64,000 bases of DNA, from contig NZ_JAMXBE010000003.1 in NCBI RefSeq assembly GCF_024704835.1, positions 62,001-126,000 of the forward strand, in the 5' to 3' direction. Made by a program: the position numbers and the translations under genes. Of this stretch, positions 1 to 9,353 are shown one piece after another. The first letter of the stretch is position 1; each line of letters opens with the position of its first letter. Under the pieces are notes generated by a model that worked only from the letters and a program-made list of their open reading frames with translations, was not told the DNA's origin and searched no databases. This DNA comes from Parapedobacter tibetensis. GTDB lineage: Bacteria > Bacteroidota > Bacteroidia > Sphingobacteriales > Sphingobacteriaceae.

Positions 1-838
1 GAATGACATTTAAAATCCATTTGCCTTCATCAAACGTAGCGGGATAGTAATCCGCTGCCACCAGTAAGTTTTTACCATCTGGAGAAAAGACCGCTTCGCG
101 CTCGGCTCGATCGCTTTCCGTTACTTGCACCAAGTCGCTGCCATCGCTATTCATGAGGTATATATGTTTGTCTATTCTTAACGAGATTTTTGATCCATCG
201 CGACTGACATTCAAACCTCCCCATTCGTTGTAAGCCATTTCCTTAACGGGCGTGATGGATGTATAAGGCGGGTCGCTCCTGAGAACATATTTATCCTGGA
301 ACGTAAATAGTATGCCATTGCCAGGCAGCCAGCGTACCTTGTCGCCCAAAGTTAGCTCTTCATCATTCACGCGGGGCAAATGATGCATGACATTACCATC
401 TGTATCAATAATCACAATACCGTGATCAAAATCGGGCTGAATCAGGATACGCGATCGATCCGGGGACAACAAACCGGCAATGTTTCGATCTTCTCCGTTG
501 ACCAGCTTATACTCGAATTCTTTTATCAAACTATTGTCGTTTGTATTGATCAGCCTGAATTTCACCTTGTCGGTAGCCCCCGCAATCTGCTCGGTTTCCA
601 GTCTGATCTTTCCATCCTGACTCACATCCCAACCATTAAGCGAATAGTTATTATGATCGAAATAGATGGTTTTGCTGTTCGTCGCTAAATCAACCTGATA
701 AATATGCTCTCCGAAATCGTAAAGTAGCTTACCGGACAGCTGATGACGCTGTGGTCCTGAGGTGTCCCCGCCACTACTACAAGCGATCGACAAGACGATG
801 CAGGACAGCAAGCGTATGGAGTAGCGCAACTGCTTCAT
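1..838 (-). CDS. Lipoprotein with beta-propeller (PD40/TolB-like) repeats, C-terminus cut by window edge
   Basis: The reading frame is open from an ATG at 838 to the window edge (279 codons), so the C-terminus is missing. Residues 1-20 form a lipoprotein signal with lipobox SIAC (Cys20), so the protein is probably anchored in the periplasm or outer membrane. The rest contains recurring blades of the WD40-like/TolB type, such as LLSPDRSRILI, NVSRDGSKISLRI and VFSPDGKNLL, each with the SPDG-type turn of PD40 repeats. Such proteins often bind partners or ligands; no enzyme motif is visible. It runs away from the LysR gene and has its own promoter about 20 bases upstream. Family-level call is good; the function is unknown. 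Confidence 0.7.
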   Translation of the reverse strand, partial: MKQLRYSIRLLSCIVLSIACSSGGDTSGPQRHQLSGKLLYDFGEHIYQVDLATNSKTIYFDHNNYSLNGWDVSQDGKIRLETEQIAGATDKVKFRLINTNDNSLIKEFEYKLVNGEDRNIAGLLSPDRSRILIQPDFDHGIVIIDTDGNVMHHLPRVNDEELTLGDKVRWLPGNGILFTFQDKYVLRSDPPYTSITPVKEMAYNEWGGLNVSRDGSKISLRIDKHIYLMNSDGSDLVQVTESDRAEREAVFSPDGKNLLVAADYYPATFDEGKWILNVI

Positions 839-856
839 AATACAAAAATACATATT

Positions 857-887
857 CAAAAATACATTTTTTTGCTTTCTTTATAAA
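857..887 (-). promoter_or_regulatory. Bacteroidota-type promoter for the beta-propeller lipoprotein
   Basis: On the minus strand TATTTTTG (857-864) matches the -7 consensus TAnnTTTG, and TTTA (884-887) lies exactly 19 bases upstream where TTTG is expected. A second TATTTTTG lies at 843-850, only 4 bases before the ATG, and could give a leaderless transcript, but it has no good -33 partner. Confidence 0.5.
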
Positions 888-952
888 AATAAGGACACGG
901 TGAAGCAGGTTTGGTAGCAATGTGCTCATAGGCGTACCGGTTAATTGTTAGA

Positions 953-1837
953 TTATTCAATTCCAAAATACTGTTTTAACATATCCAATAGTGGGCTTAA
1001 GCCGCTTTCTCGTTCCGTCTTCCAGACGAGTTTCATATCCAGTTGATTCGGCACATTTTTAAGTTCAATCGCTTTAATATTCAAGTTAAAACCTTTGATG
1101 GTAGATTTCCCCATCATGGTTATACCCAATCCTGCTTCTACCATACGAAGTACGGAAGATGTATTAGGTGAACGATGGGCAATATTGGGAGCATAACCGT
1201 AACTGTTGATTATTTTGAGAATTTCCTCCATATATCCAAAACCCTCGGCCTGTGGATGTAATATCCATTTTTCTTTTGTGCAATCTTTCAAATCCTTGAA
1301 ATTAGATTGATCTATAAGATGGTCTTTGGGGAGAATCAGCAGGTAATTTTCTTTATAGACTATACTACTGGACAGCCCTTCAGGAACAAATGCATTAGGA
1401 ACGAAACCAAAATCTACCTCGTTGTCCGTCAACTTATTAAAAATGAGTTCATTGGTTCCCTCCACTAAACTGGCCTTTAAATTAGGCACCTCCTTTTCCA
1501 TATAGCGTAACAATGCCGGTAAAACGGAGTGCATAGCAGAGCTGGCATGGCCGATACGTATTTCACCAGCTTTTCCGGTGTGTACCTGAGCCGTTATTCT
1601 GATCGTTTGTTTGAGTTGATGGATTAGTTTAAAAACCTCATTTTTAAAGTAAACTCCAGCAGGTGTAAGCTTAATCTGCTTTTTAGTCCGATCAAATAAT
1701 TCCGCACCAACCTCTTCTTCAAGTTGCTGTATCTGCCTGCTCAATGCGGGTTGGGCAATATAAATTTGTTCCGAAGCTTTTCTAAAATTTAGGGTCTCGG
1801 TCAATATCAAAAAATTTTCGAGTTGGGCAATGGTCAT
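953..1837 (-). CDS. LysR-family transcriptional regulator
   Basis: This 294-residue protein has the usual LysR layout: an N-terminal winged HTH (about residues 1-60, with ENFLILTETLNFRKASEQI and the PALSRQIQQLEEEVGAELFD recognition region), a linker helix, and a type 2 periplasmic-binding effector domain (about 90-290). The length is typical of the family. It is divergent from the DUF5916 gene at 1931 with 93 bases between the start codons, and the gap contains inverted repeats of LysR-operator type (1845-1871). It therefore probably controls itself and that neighbour. The effector is unknown. The gene is AT-rich compared with most of the window. Confidence 0.92.
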   Translation of the reverse strand: MTIAQLENFLILTETLNFRKASEQIYIAQPALSRQIQQLEEEVGAELFDRTKKQIKLTPAGVYFKNEVFKLIHQLKQTIRITAQVHTGKAGEIRIGHASSAMHSVLPALLRYMEKEVPNLKASLVEGTNELIFNKLTDNEVDFGFVPNAFVPEGLSSSIVYKENYLLILPKDHLIDQSNFKDLKDCTKEKWILHPQAEGFGYMEEILKIINSYGYAPNIAHRSPNTSSVLRMVEAGLGITMMGKSTIKGFNLNIKAIELKNVPNQLDMKLVWKTERESGLSPLLDMLKQYFGIE

Positions 1838-1844
1838 ATTTATC

Positions 1845-1871
1845 GATTAAAATTATTGATCGGTTAATCAA
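1845..1871. promoter_or_regulatory. Candidate LysR operator in the divergent intergenic region
   Basis: TTGAT-N6-ATCAA occupies 1856-1871 and fits the T-N11-A pattern of LysR sites. It is nested with GATTAA-N13-TTAATC (1845-1869). It sits between the divergent LysR and DUF5916 starts, the usual place for such operators. The assignment is inferred from position and symmetry only. Confidence 0.4.
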
Positions 1872-1930
1872 AATTAAGTATTTTTCTTTATCAATATGTA
1901 GCTTTTACTTTGTTTTCATAAAGACTATTA

Positions 1931-4129
1931 ATGAAAGCGAAGCTGTACTCTTTAATGTTGATTTTACTTCAGTTCATTTGTTATGGACAAAATAAGGATG
2001 TGATAAGCAATGAAAAAAAGAGCTTTAGGACAACTTTTACTACGAATAAAATAATTGTGGATGGTTTTTTGGATGAATCTGATTGGGGAAAAACTGAGGT
2101 GGCGAGCAATTTCACACAGATACAGCCTCAAACTGGCAACAAGGCTTATTTCATTACGGAAGTAAAAAGTTTATATACGGCAAGCTCGCTGTATTTTGGA
2201 ATAGTCTGCTATGATACCATAGGAAGAAATAACGTTAAAGCTCCCGACCTCAAAAGGGATTTTAACTTTCAAAACCATGATTTGGTAGGAATTACAATCG
2301 ATGGCTTTAACGATGAACGTAATGGTATTACCGTTTTTGCCAATCCATATGGAGCACAGCGCGATTACCTTTCTTTTGATGATACATATTTTGATGTTGA
2401 TTGGAACGGATTGTGGAAAGTAAGGACAACCCGAACAGATGATTATTGGGTTGCGGAATTTGAAATTCCTTGGAAAACCCTACGGTATAAACTATCGGAT
2501 AGTCAAACACCAGTTTTTGGCATCAATTTTCAACGGGTACAACGAACCAGTAATGAACGTTCCGCTTGGTCGTTTTATCCTCGCTCAGTAGGTTTTAACC
2601 GCATGGAGCATGCCGGAAAAATGTCGGGCTTTATACCTCCAGAGCCGATGACCAATATACAAGTAAATCCCTATACCTTGTTTTCAGATAATCCTGATGG
2701 TGCCACCGAATTCAAGGCAGGAGGAGAAGTCAAATGGGTCATAACTCCGAACCTTGTTCTGGACGCTACTGTCAATACAGATTTTGCGCAGGCAGATGTC
2801 GACCAGCTTGTGAATAACACGACTCGATTTTCGGTTTTGTTTCCTGAAAAGAGACAGTTCTTTTTGGAAAACTCTTCTTTGTTTGGGGTAGGGATTTCTG
2901 GAGATGGCGGTATAAGCGGAAATGTTGCCCTAATCCCTTTCTTTAGTAGGCGGATAGGTTTGGATGCCAATAGTAGACCTATTCCCATAGCCTATGGGGG
3001 CCGGGCGGTACATCGTTCCAATAAGCGGAATTTTGGAGCCATGTTCCTTCAGCAAAAGGGATCCAGCAATGGTGCGAACCAAAAGTACTTTGTGGGCAGG
3101 TATTCGGAAAATATCGGGAAAAACAATAGAATCGGTGCTATTGTAACCGGTGTAACCGGCAAAGCAACCGACGCCACAACGGCACTTAATTCCCGATTCG
3201 ATTATACAACTGCCATTGATGGTTTCTTTCGGTTGAATCCACAGCATTCAATTAATGCCATGATTAGCCTTACAGGAGATAAAGCGGGGAATAATATGGG
3301 CTGGGCGGGGTATGTTCAATATGAATATAAATCGGACAGAATCAATGCTTGGCTGGCTTCCACATGGATTTCAGATAAATTTGACCCCAAAAGTGGGTTT
3401 ATCTCAAGAAGGAATATCATAGCGACCATGCCCGGAGTTGAGCTCAGTTTAAGGGAAAAATGGCTACCTTTTAAACGAGTGGTTCGCGACTATGAACCAG
3501 GTATATTTGCAGAAATCTACCACGAAGCGTCCACAGGGAATATTTTAGAGCAAAAGATAGCCATATCTCCCTTATCCTTTAATTTTATAAAAGGGGGCAA
3601 AATGGGGGTTTCGTACTCCTACAATTATCAACGCATCGCCGAAGATTTTAGCCCTGTCGGGCTGGCCATAGGAATGGGAACGTATACTTACAACAACTAT
3701 GAGATATACTATTCGAGCGATGGTTCACGGAAAATCTCCTATGACATCTCCTATCAAACCGGAGGGTATTTCAACGGCAAACTCCATACATTGGATGTTT
3801 CTCTCGCGTATTCCCCAAAGCCATATATTTCATTAGGTGCAAGCATTGGAGCAAATGATTTCGAAAAGGTTGGCATTATGGAAGAAGACAAATCGGTCAA
3901 TCTATTTTCGTTTGACAGTCGGTTTGCCGTTAATCCTCGACTTCAGTTTACATTCCTTTACCAACGGAACACGTTGGACAAAAGTAACCTTTACAATGCC
4001 AGGCTTTCTTGGGAATACAAACCCTTATCCTTTGTGTATTTGGTTTTTAATAGTCGAGAATACGGCTTGTTGGAGCGCACTAATGAGCAAAACACTATCG
4101 TTAAGGTTAGCTTTTTAAAACAACTTTAG
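1931..4129 (+). CDS. DUF5916 outer-membrane protein with CBM9-like N-terminal domain
   Basis: The 732-residue protein starts with a signal peptide (about residues 1-19, ending CYG before Q). Residues about 30-230 look like a carbohydrate-binding-module-9 fold (DGFLDESDW, YFGIVCYD, FEIPWKTLRY), and the remainder is the DUF5916 region: alternating beta strands rich in aromatic residues, with RQFFLENSSLFGVG and FFSRRIGL as family hallmarks. This architecture is common in Bacteroidota and is thought to form an outer-membrane beta barrel. Substrate unknown. It is divergent from a LysR regulator. Local GC is low (20 of 60 bases at 2041-2100), unlike most of the window. Confidence 0.85.
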   Translation: MKAKLYSLMLILLQFICYGQNKDVISNEKKSFRTTFTTNKIIVDGFLDESDWGKTEVASNFTQIQPQTGNKAYFITEVKSLYTASSLYFGIVCYDTIGRNNVKAPDLKRDFNFQNHDLVGITIDGFNDERNGITVFANPYGAQRDYLSFDDTYFDVDWNGLWKVRTTRTDDYWVAEFEIPWKTLRYKLSDSQTPVFGINFQRVQRTSNERSAWSFYPRSVGFNRMEHAGKMSGFIPPEPMTNIQVNPYTLFSDNPDGATEFKAGGEVKWVITPNLVLDATVNTDFAQADVDQLVNNTTRFSVLFPEKRQFFLENSSLFGVGISGDGGISGNVALIPFFSRRIGLDANSRPIPIAYGGRAVHRSNKRNFGAMFLQQKGSSNGANQKYFVGRYSENIGKNNRIGAIVTGVTGKATDATTALNSRFDYTTAIDGFFRLNPQHSINAMISLTGDKAGNNMGWAGYVQYEYKSDRINAWLASTWISDKFDPKSGFISRRNIIATMPGVELSLREKWLPFKRVVRDYEPGIFAEIYHEASTGNILEQKIAISPLSFNFIKGGKMGVSYSYNYQRIAEDFSPVGLAIGMGTYTYNNYEIYYSSDGSRKISYDISYQTGGYFNGKLHTLDVSLAYSPKPYISLGASIGANDFEKVGIMEEDKSVNLFSFDSRFAVNPRLQFTFLYQRNTLDKSNLYNARLSWEYKPLSFVYLVFNSREYGLLERTNEQNTIVKVSFLKQL

Positions 4130-4229
4130 CATGAAAGCGTAAATGTCCAAATCAACCCGTTAGGACAACCTCTTGCCCGACAAAATTTTACCGACAACCC
4201 TTGGCACCAGAATTGATGTAATATAGGCT

Positions 4230-4511
4230 ATGACAAGCAAAGAATCATTTTTTATAAAGGGTGAAAACCTACTTAAAAAGGTCAAAGAATTGATTGCCGA
4301 GGGAAATATCCGCAAAATCAGCATTTCAGACAAAGAAGGGAAGGAAATCATGAGTTTCCCACTCACCATTGGTGTGGTCGGTGCGTTATTGGTACCCGTC
4401 TTAGCGGCTGTAGGGGCATTGGCGGCGTTAATTGGCGAATGTTCAATCACCGTAGAAAGGGAAGTACAACCGGATACCGAATCAGATGCTGCTTCAGATA
4501 CGGATACCTAG
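4230..4511 (+). CDS. DUF4342 domain protein
   Basis: A 93-residue protein matching the DUF4342 pattern: GENLLKKVKELIAEGNIRKI, then KEGKEIMSFPLTIGVVGALL and a hydrophobic stretch ending in GECSITVER. After this comes an acidic tail (residues about 80-93, DTESDAASDTDT). The central hydrophobic segment (about 45-70) could be membrane-embedded. In this family the N-terminal helix pair resembles a UBA-like fold; no biochemical function is established that I know of. It stands alone between the DUF5916 gene and the convergent helicase. The family call is based on recalled motif similarity. Confidence 0.75.
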   Translation: MTSKESFFIKGENLLKKVKELIAEGNIRKISISDKEGKEIMSFPLTIGVVGALLVPVLAAVGALAALIGECSITVEREVQPDTESDAASDTDT

Positions 4512-4590
4512 CCTCAAATTGCTCAAGAAGTGTATGGATATTTCAATGGTCACATTAAATCATATTGGTACTATAGCGGCATAGTGGCCA

Positions 4591-4632
4591 TAAAAAATGA
4601 AAGGTTTCCAAACGGGGAGAATGGAAACCTTT
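4591..4632 (-). terminator. Intrinsic terminator downstream of the RhlE helicase gene
   Basis: A perfect 10-bp stem (arms 4600-4609 and 4623-4632, loop 13 bases) is followed on the minus strand by ATTTTTTA. It lies about 120 bases past the helicase stop. The plus strand has no T-run, so it is directional. The rest of the 243-base gap 4512-4754 shows no gene. Confidence 0.6.
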
Positions 4633-4754
4633 ACTAACCAATTATAAACCTAAATTATGATGCCGCAAAGATAGTGTTTTTAATACACTACACAAAATAT
4701 TTTTTAAAAAAGATAAAAACGCGACTATTGAATCAATAAGAAGTATTTAGACCG

Positions 4755-6014
4755 TTAAGAGGCTCGGTTATTGGCATTAAAATTACCTTCATTACGCTGT
4801 TGAGGGTTGCCTTTATGCCTAAAATTTCGCTTCTTGTTTGGCTTTTTCCGCTTTACTCCGCTTTCTGACTGGGGTACAAACCCGCTACCCAGCCCCTCAG
4901 GTAAAGGTATAACCTCCACCCCTTTTTCCATTAATTTCTCGATGGCTTCAAAACGCCGGTTGTCCCGATAATTCACAAAAGTGATGGCGGTCCCGGTTTT
5001 TTCAGCCCTAGCCGTCCGCCCGATCCGGTGGATGTAATCTTCGGGATCTGGGGGTACGTCATAATTGACGATCAGATCGATTCCCACTACGTCAATTCCC
5101 CTAGAAAGCACGTCCGTGCCAATCAATATCGGTAATTGCTTGTTCTTAAAGCGTAGCAGGATCTCTTCGCGTTCCCCTTGATCCAGATCGGAATGAAAAG
5201 GTTGTACCGCCAATCCCAGGTTCTGCAGCTCACGGCCCAACGCCTTGACCTTGTCTTTGGTTGACGAAAACACAATAACACTGCGGAAATCGCCACTTTG
5301 CAGCAATTGCTTCAGTAAAGGTGTTTTCTGTTCGTCGCCTATCCGGTATTGTTGCTGCACAATGCCTGCCGCGGGTTTTGATATGGCAATGTTTACCTGC
5401 TCCGGGTGCTTTAACAATGTTTTGGCAAAAACCCTTATTTTAGGCGGCATGGTGGCCGAAAAAAGCATCGTTTGCCTTTCAACAGATACTTGGCCAACAA
5501 TACGATTAATGTCATCTTTGAAACCCATGTCCAACATGCGGTCGGCCTCATCGAGCACCAGAAATTTGATTTCGTTTAAACGCACGATACCCGAACTGAT
5601 GTGCGCGATAAGCCGCCCAGGGGTAGCGATTACGATATCCACACCATCACGCAATGCCCGGCGTTGCTGCTCATAGCCAATGCCATCGCCGCCGCCATAG
5701 ATGGCGATGGAGGTGATGCCCGTGAAATAAGCCAACCCTTCTACCTGCTGATCAATCTGCATAGCCAACTCACGCGTGGGCGCCAATATCAATGCACTGA
5801 TGGTCGGCCGGTGCTCCATGCGGCATATGGCATCCATTACCGGCAATAAGTAAGATGCTGTCTTCCCTGTACCGGTTTGTGCGCAAGCAATCAGGTCACG
5901 CCGCTTTTGGATAATTGGAATGGTTTCGGCCTGTATCGGTGTAGGTGTCTTGAAGCCCATGCTATTCAGGCCTTCAAAAAGATTCCCGTCGAAATTAAAA
6001 TCGCTAAATGTCAA
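4755..6014 (-). CDS. rhlE: DEAD-box ATP-dependent RNA helicase (RhlE type)
   Basis: From the proposed TTG start the protein is 419 residues. All helicase motifs are present: Q motif (GFKTPTPIQ, 20-28), Walker A AQTGTGKT (45-52), PTRELA (79-84), TPGR (131-134), DEAD (155-158), SAT (186-188) and HRIGRTAR in the second RecA domain. A basic, Asn/Gln-rich tail (about 385-419, KRKKPNKKRN) is typical for RNA contact. It unwinds RNA, probably in ribosome assembly or decay. An upstream ATG at 6056 lies outside the predicted -7 promoter box (6046-6053), so TTG at 6014, which gives the usual LTFSDFNF start of this family, is preferred. Confidence 0.93.
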   Translation of the reverse strand: MTFSDFNFDGNLFEGLNSMGFKTPTPIQAETIPIIQKRRDLIACAQTGTGKTASYLLPVMDAICRMEHRPTISALILAPTRELAMQIDQQVEGLAYFTGITSIAIYGGGDGIGYEQQRRALRDGVDIVIATPGRLIAHISSGIVRLNEIKFLVLDEADRMLDMGFKDDINRIVGQVSVERQTMLFSATMPPKIRVFAKTLLKHPEQVNIAISKPAAGIVQQQYRIGDEQKTPLLKQLLQSGDFRSVIVFSSTKDKVKALGRELQNLGLAVQPFHSDLDQGEREEILLRFKNKQLPILIGTDVLSRGIDVVGIDLIVNYDVPPDPEDYIHRIGRTARAEKTGTAITFVNYRDNRRFEAIEKLMEKGVEVIPLPEGLGSGFVPQSESGVKRKKPNKKRNFRHKGNPQQRNEGNFNANNRAS

Positions 6015-6045
6015 AGTATTGTAATTAATTTTTACTGTGAAATTA

Positions 6046-6053
6046 CAAAAATA
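6046..6053 (-). promoter_or_regulatory. -7 promoter box for the RhlE helicase
   Basis: TATTTTTG on the minus strand matches TAnnTTTG. No convincing TTTG lies 19 bases further upstream. Its position argues against translation from the ATG at 6056 and for the TTG start at 6014. Confidence 0.4.
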
Positions 6054-6178
6054 CACAATTCTTTTCGCGATTCCGTAAAACTTACGCAGTTATGTATGAT
6101 TAGGCTCAACTGACCTTTTAACCCGAATTGTCAAAATTTCGTTATTAATCATTATTGATACTGATTTATCTCAAAATA

Positions 6179-6781
6179 ATGTCTTCCTTTGACGACCGAA
6201 TGAACGTTCAATTAAATACCACGGCAGAGAAGAAACAGGCCATCTATGAAAGCACACTGCGACTCATCAAGGAGTTTGGCTTCCATGGCACTCCCATGAG
6301 CATGATTGCAAAAAAGGCGGGAGTAGCCACTGGAACCATCTACCATTATTTTGCATCGAAGGAAGAATTGATCATTGAGCTCTTCCTGTATAACAGAAAA
6401 AAAGTACGAAACGCAATATTTAAGGAAAACGAAGAAGGACTTGCTTACCCCGACCGATTTATTTCGATATGGACCAACTTCGTGAACTATTATATCCAAT
6501 ATCCGGAAATATTGAGCTTCTTGGAACAATTTTATTCCTCTCCATACGTCAAAGCAATATACAACAAGGACAATATCTGCTTTCAGGATGAACTTACAAA
6601 GTTCTTAAAACAAGGCATTGAAAAAGGACACATCAAAGCACTGGACGTCAATATTATAAATGCGGCATTTATTGGAACAGTGGCCGCTACGGCAAAAAGA
6701 CATATCAACGGTTATTTTATCTTTGAAGAAGAAGACATGAAAAAGATGGTGGGTATCATCTGGGACGGCATCAAGAATTAA
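6179..6781 (+). CDS. TetR-family transcriptional regulator of the adjacent RND efflux operon
   Basis: A 200-residue protein with an N-terminal TetR HTH (KKQAIYESTLRLIKEFGFHG, MSMIAKKAGVATGTIYHYF, ASKEELI) and an all-helical ligand/dimer domain behind it. An upstream TTG (6155) extends the frame, and ATG at 6200 is another possible start. I use ATG 6179; the HTH is intact in all cases. The gene lies 24 bases before a TolC-adaptor-RND cluster on the same strand, the standard setting for a repressor of drug or solvent efflux. The inducer is unknown. No clear operator was recognised, although ATCA/TGAT half-sites lie just upstream (about 6145-6165). Confidence 0.9.
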   Translation: MSSFDDRMNVQLNTTAEKKQAIYESTLRLIKEFGFHGTPMSMIAKKAGVATGTIYHYFASKEELIIELFLYNRKKVRNAIFKENEEGLAYPDRFISIWTNFVNYYIQYPEILSFLEQFYSSPYVKAIYNKDNICFQDELTKFLKQGIEKGHIKALDVNIINAAFIGTVAATAKRHINGYFIFEEEDMKKMVGIIWDGIKN

Positions 6782-6805
6782 TTAACAACATACTAGTACA
6801 GCAAC

Positions 6806-8137
6806 ATGCATATCAAGAGACTGATTTACGGTATTCTACTATTATCATTGACTAGCTATTCATCGGCGTTGTTGGCGCAGGAATCCGCTGAATCCCTTCC
6901 CCAAAATGCGCGATTGCAAGACATCATTGATTTTGCCCTTGGCAATCGAGCGGCTGTACAGCAGGCCCTTTTGGATGAAGAGATCGGCGAGCGAGATATT
7001 GCCTCCGCCCTTTCCGGATGGTTTCCCCAAATCAGTGCTAACGCTACCTACAATCGCAACATCATCATTCCTACCCTCGTGATAGGCGACCAAGTAATAC
7101 AGGCGGGGCAAAACCATGTGGGGGCTTTGGTGCTACAGGCCGATCAGCAACTGCTCAATCCGGGGCTGCTGCAAGCTTCAAAGGCTGCAAAATATATTCG
7201 GCAACAAAATGACCAGAATACGGAAAACAGCAGGATAACCACCGTTGTGGAGGTCAGCAAAGGCTATTACGACATTCTCACCAGTGAGGAACAGGTGAAC
7301 ATCATCAAAGAGAACATTATACGCCTGGAAAAGCAACTGAGGGATGCCAAGGCCCGGTATGAAACCGGGATTGTCGACAAGACCGACTACAAACGGGCGG
7401 AAATCTCGTTGAGCAATTCGAAGGCCGAACAAAAGCGGGTGACCGAGGTATTGAAGTACAAATATGCCTACCTCAAGGAACTCATTGGACTGACAGCGGA
7501 TGAAACACTCACCCTGTCTTTTGACAATGCGTCCATGGAAAATGAGATGCTGTTGGACACCACGCTGGTGGTCGACTATAACAAACGGATAGAGTACCAA
7601 CAATTACAAACCCAAAGGCAACTCCAAAGCATCAATACACAATACAACAAATGGACGTTTCTACCCAACCTATCCGCCTTTTATAATTATGCGTGGGATT
7701 ATCGGGAAAATCGGTTTTCAGCATTATTCGATCAGGACTATCCGCGCTCAGTATTCGGACTGACACTCAATATCCCCATCTTCCAAGGCACCAAACGCAT
7801 CCAAGAAATCCGGAAGTCGAGGTTGCAGGAGGAACGGCTGGATTGGGATATTATCGATCTCAAGAACCAGATTAACACTCAATATGAAATGGCAATGGCT
7901 ACCTATAAGGCTAACTTGAATGATTGGCAGGTAGCTAAGCACAATGTAACGTTGTCTGAAGAGGTGTATAACACCATCAAATTGCAATATGATGAAGGCA
8001 TCAAGACCTATTTAGATTTGATGACTGCTGAAACGGACCTTCGCACTTCGCAAATTAATTACCTCAATGCCTTGTATGCTGTCTTGTCAGGGAAACTTGA
8101 CGTGCACCAGGCTCTGGGCAGTACTGAAACCAATTAA
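6806..8137 (+). CDS. TolC-family outer-membrane efflux protein (RND operon)
   Basis: The 443-residue protein begins with a signal peptide (about 1-25, ending ALLAQ). It has the duplicated OEP repeats of TolC proteins: two long helical hairpins (for example VTTVVEVSKGYYDILTSEE and YKANLNDWQVAKHNVTLSEE) with strands such as FLPNLSAFYNYAW and SVFGLTLNIPIF between them. The family trimer forms an outer-membrane channel with a periplasmic tunnel. It is the first structural gene of the TetR-TolC-adaptor-RND cluster, with 42 bases to the adaptor start, so it should be the exit duct of the pump encoded downstream. Confidence 0.93.
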   Translation: MHIKRLIYGILLLSLTSYSSALLAQESAESLPQNARLQDIIDFALGNRAAVQQALLDEEIGERDIASALSGWFPQISANATYNRNIIIPTLVIGDQVIQAGQNHVGALVLQADQQLLNPGLLQASKAAKYIRQQNDQNTENSRITTVVEVSKGYYDILTSEEQVNIIKENIIRLEKQLRDAKARYETGIVDKTDYKRAEISLSNSKAEQKRVTEVLKYKYAYLKELIGLTADETLTLSFDNASMENEMLLDTTLVVDYNKRIEYQQLQTQRQLQSINTQYNKWTFLPNLSAFYNYAWDYRENRFSALFDQDYPRSVFGLTLNIPIFQGTKRIQEIRKSRLQEERLDWDIIDLKNQINTQYEMAMATYKANLNDWQVAKHNVTLSEEVYNTIKLQYDEGIKTYLDLMTAETDLRTSQINYLNALYAVLSGKLDVHQALGSTETN

Positions 8138-8179
8138 TCCCGTAGCATGAAACGAACAACACCGTCGAAATCAATAACT

Positions 8180-9304
8180 ATGAACAGTAATCGTATCGCA
8201 GCCCTATTTGTTATTGGGGCAAGCATAACCGCATCATGCGGAGGCAATGGTCAGCAACAGCAACCAGCCCCTGGTCAACAAGCCATTCCCGTAGCTACGC
8301 AAGCCGTGACGGAAGAAATCGTAATCGGCACGGACAATTTTCCAGGCAGCGTGGTGCCCCTCAAGGAAACGGAGCTGCGGGCAGAGGTAAGTGGGTATAT
8401 CACGGGCATTTCCGCTGCGGACGGTGCTTCAGTAAGCAAAGGGCAAAAGCTCTATGAGATAGACCGCACCCGCTATGCAGCAGCGGTGGAGCAAGCAAAG
8501 GCAAACCTGGCGATTGCCGAAGCTAACCTCGCGCGGGTGAAACGCGATGTGGAACGATACCGTAAGCTGGCAGAGCAAGACGCCATTGCGAAGCAAACCT
8601 TGGACTATGCCGAAACGGATGTCAACAATGCTGAGGCACAGGTGGAGTCGGCACGAGCAGCGTTCACGACCGCCAATACCGATCTCAATCGCTCCGTTAT
8701 CACGGCCCCATTCAGTGGCACCATCGGCATTTCTCAAGTACGCATGGGCGCATTGGTCAGTGCCGGCAGTACATTAATCAACACGATATCATCTACGACA
8801 CCCATTGCCGTCGATTTTCCGGTAAACGAACGCAATATCCAGCGATTTACCACATTGCAGCGGGATGCTTCCAGCGAAAAGGATTCCACCATCATGCTTG
8901 ACCTATCCGCTGGTGCCACGTATGCGCATCCGGGCAAAATCATCACCATAGACCGGGCAGTAGACCGGGCCACTGGCACCATCACCATCCGTGCGAGCTT
9001 CCCCAATCCGGATGGTATCTTGCGGGCGGGGATGAATACCAATGTGCTGGTGCGCAGCCAATCCGAATCCAAACAGCTGGTCATTCCTTATCAGGCGGTC
9101 ACGGAGCAGCTAGGCCAATCATCCGTATTTGTCGTCACCGACAGCAGTACCGTAGCACAGCGCAAGGTCGTCCTGGGGACGAAAGCAGCCGACAAGGTGG
9201 TCGTGTCTGAGGGCCTTTCCCTTGGCGATACAATTGTTACTGAGGGCATCATTAACCTCAGAGAGGGCACCAAAGTAACCGTTCAACGACCTGGTCAAAA
9301 ATAG
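8180..9304 (+). CDS. RND efflux periplasmic adaptor (membrane fusion lipoprotein)
   Basis: A 374-residue adaptor of the AcrA/MexA type. From ATG 8180 it starts with a lipoprotein signal (ITASC, Cys20). An upstream ATG at 8147 would add 11 residues ahead of that signal and is less likely. The split lipoyl domain is visible (GYITGISAADGASVSKGQKLYEID, in parts, and SVITAPFSGTIGIS), with an alpha-hairpin coiled coil between the halves and beta-barrel and membrane-proximal domains after. It bridges the inner-membrane pump encoded 49 bases downstream and the TolC channel encoded upstream. Confidence 0.93.
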   Translation: MNSNRIAALFVIGASITASCGGNGQQQQPAPGQQAIPVATQAVTEEIVIGTDNFPGSVVPLKETELRAEVSGYITGISAADGASVSKGQKLYEIDRTRYAAAVEQAKANLAIAEANLARVKRDVERYRKLAEQDAIAKQTLDYAETDVNNAEAQVESARAAFTTANTDLNRSVITAPFSGTIGISQVRMGALVSAGSTLINTISSTTPIAVDFPVNERNIQRFTTLQRDASSEKDSTIMLDLSAGATYAHPGKIITIDRAVDRATGTITIRASFPNPDGILRAGMNTNVLVRSQSESKQLVIPYQAVTEQLGQSSVFVVTDSSTVAQRKVVLGTKAADKVVVSEGLSLGDTIVTEGIINLREGTKVTVQRPGQK

Positions 9305-9353
9305 GCCTAAGCGATGAAGATAAACATTCACCCCGTATAGCACAAGAGTAAAC

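Noticed and set aside
4160-4450. 96-codon minus-strand frame over the DUF4342 gene
   Set aside because: The plus-strand frame matches a known small family; the opposite frame is Ser/Thr/Pro-rich shadow sequence.
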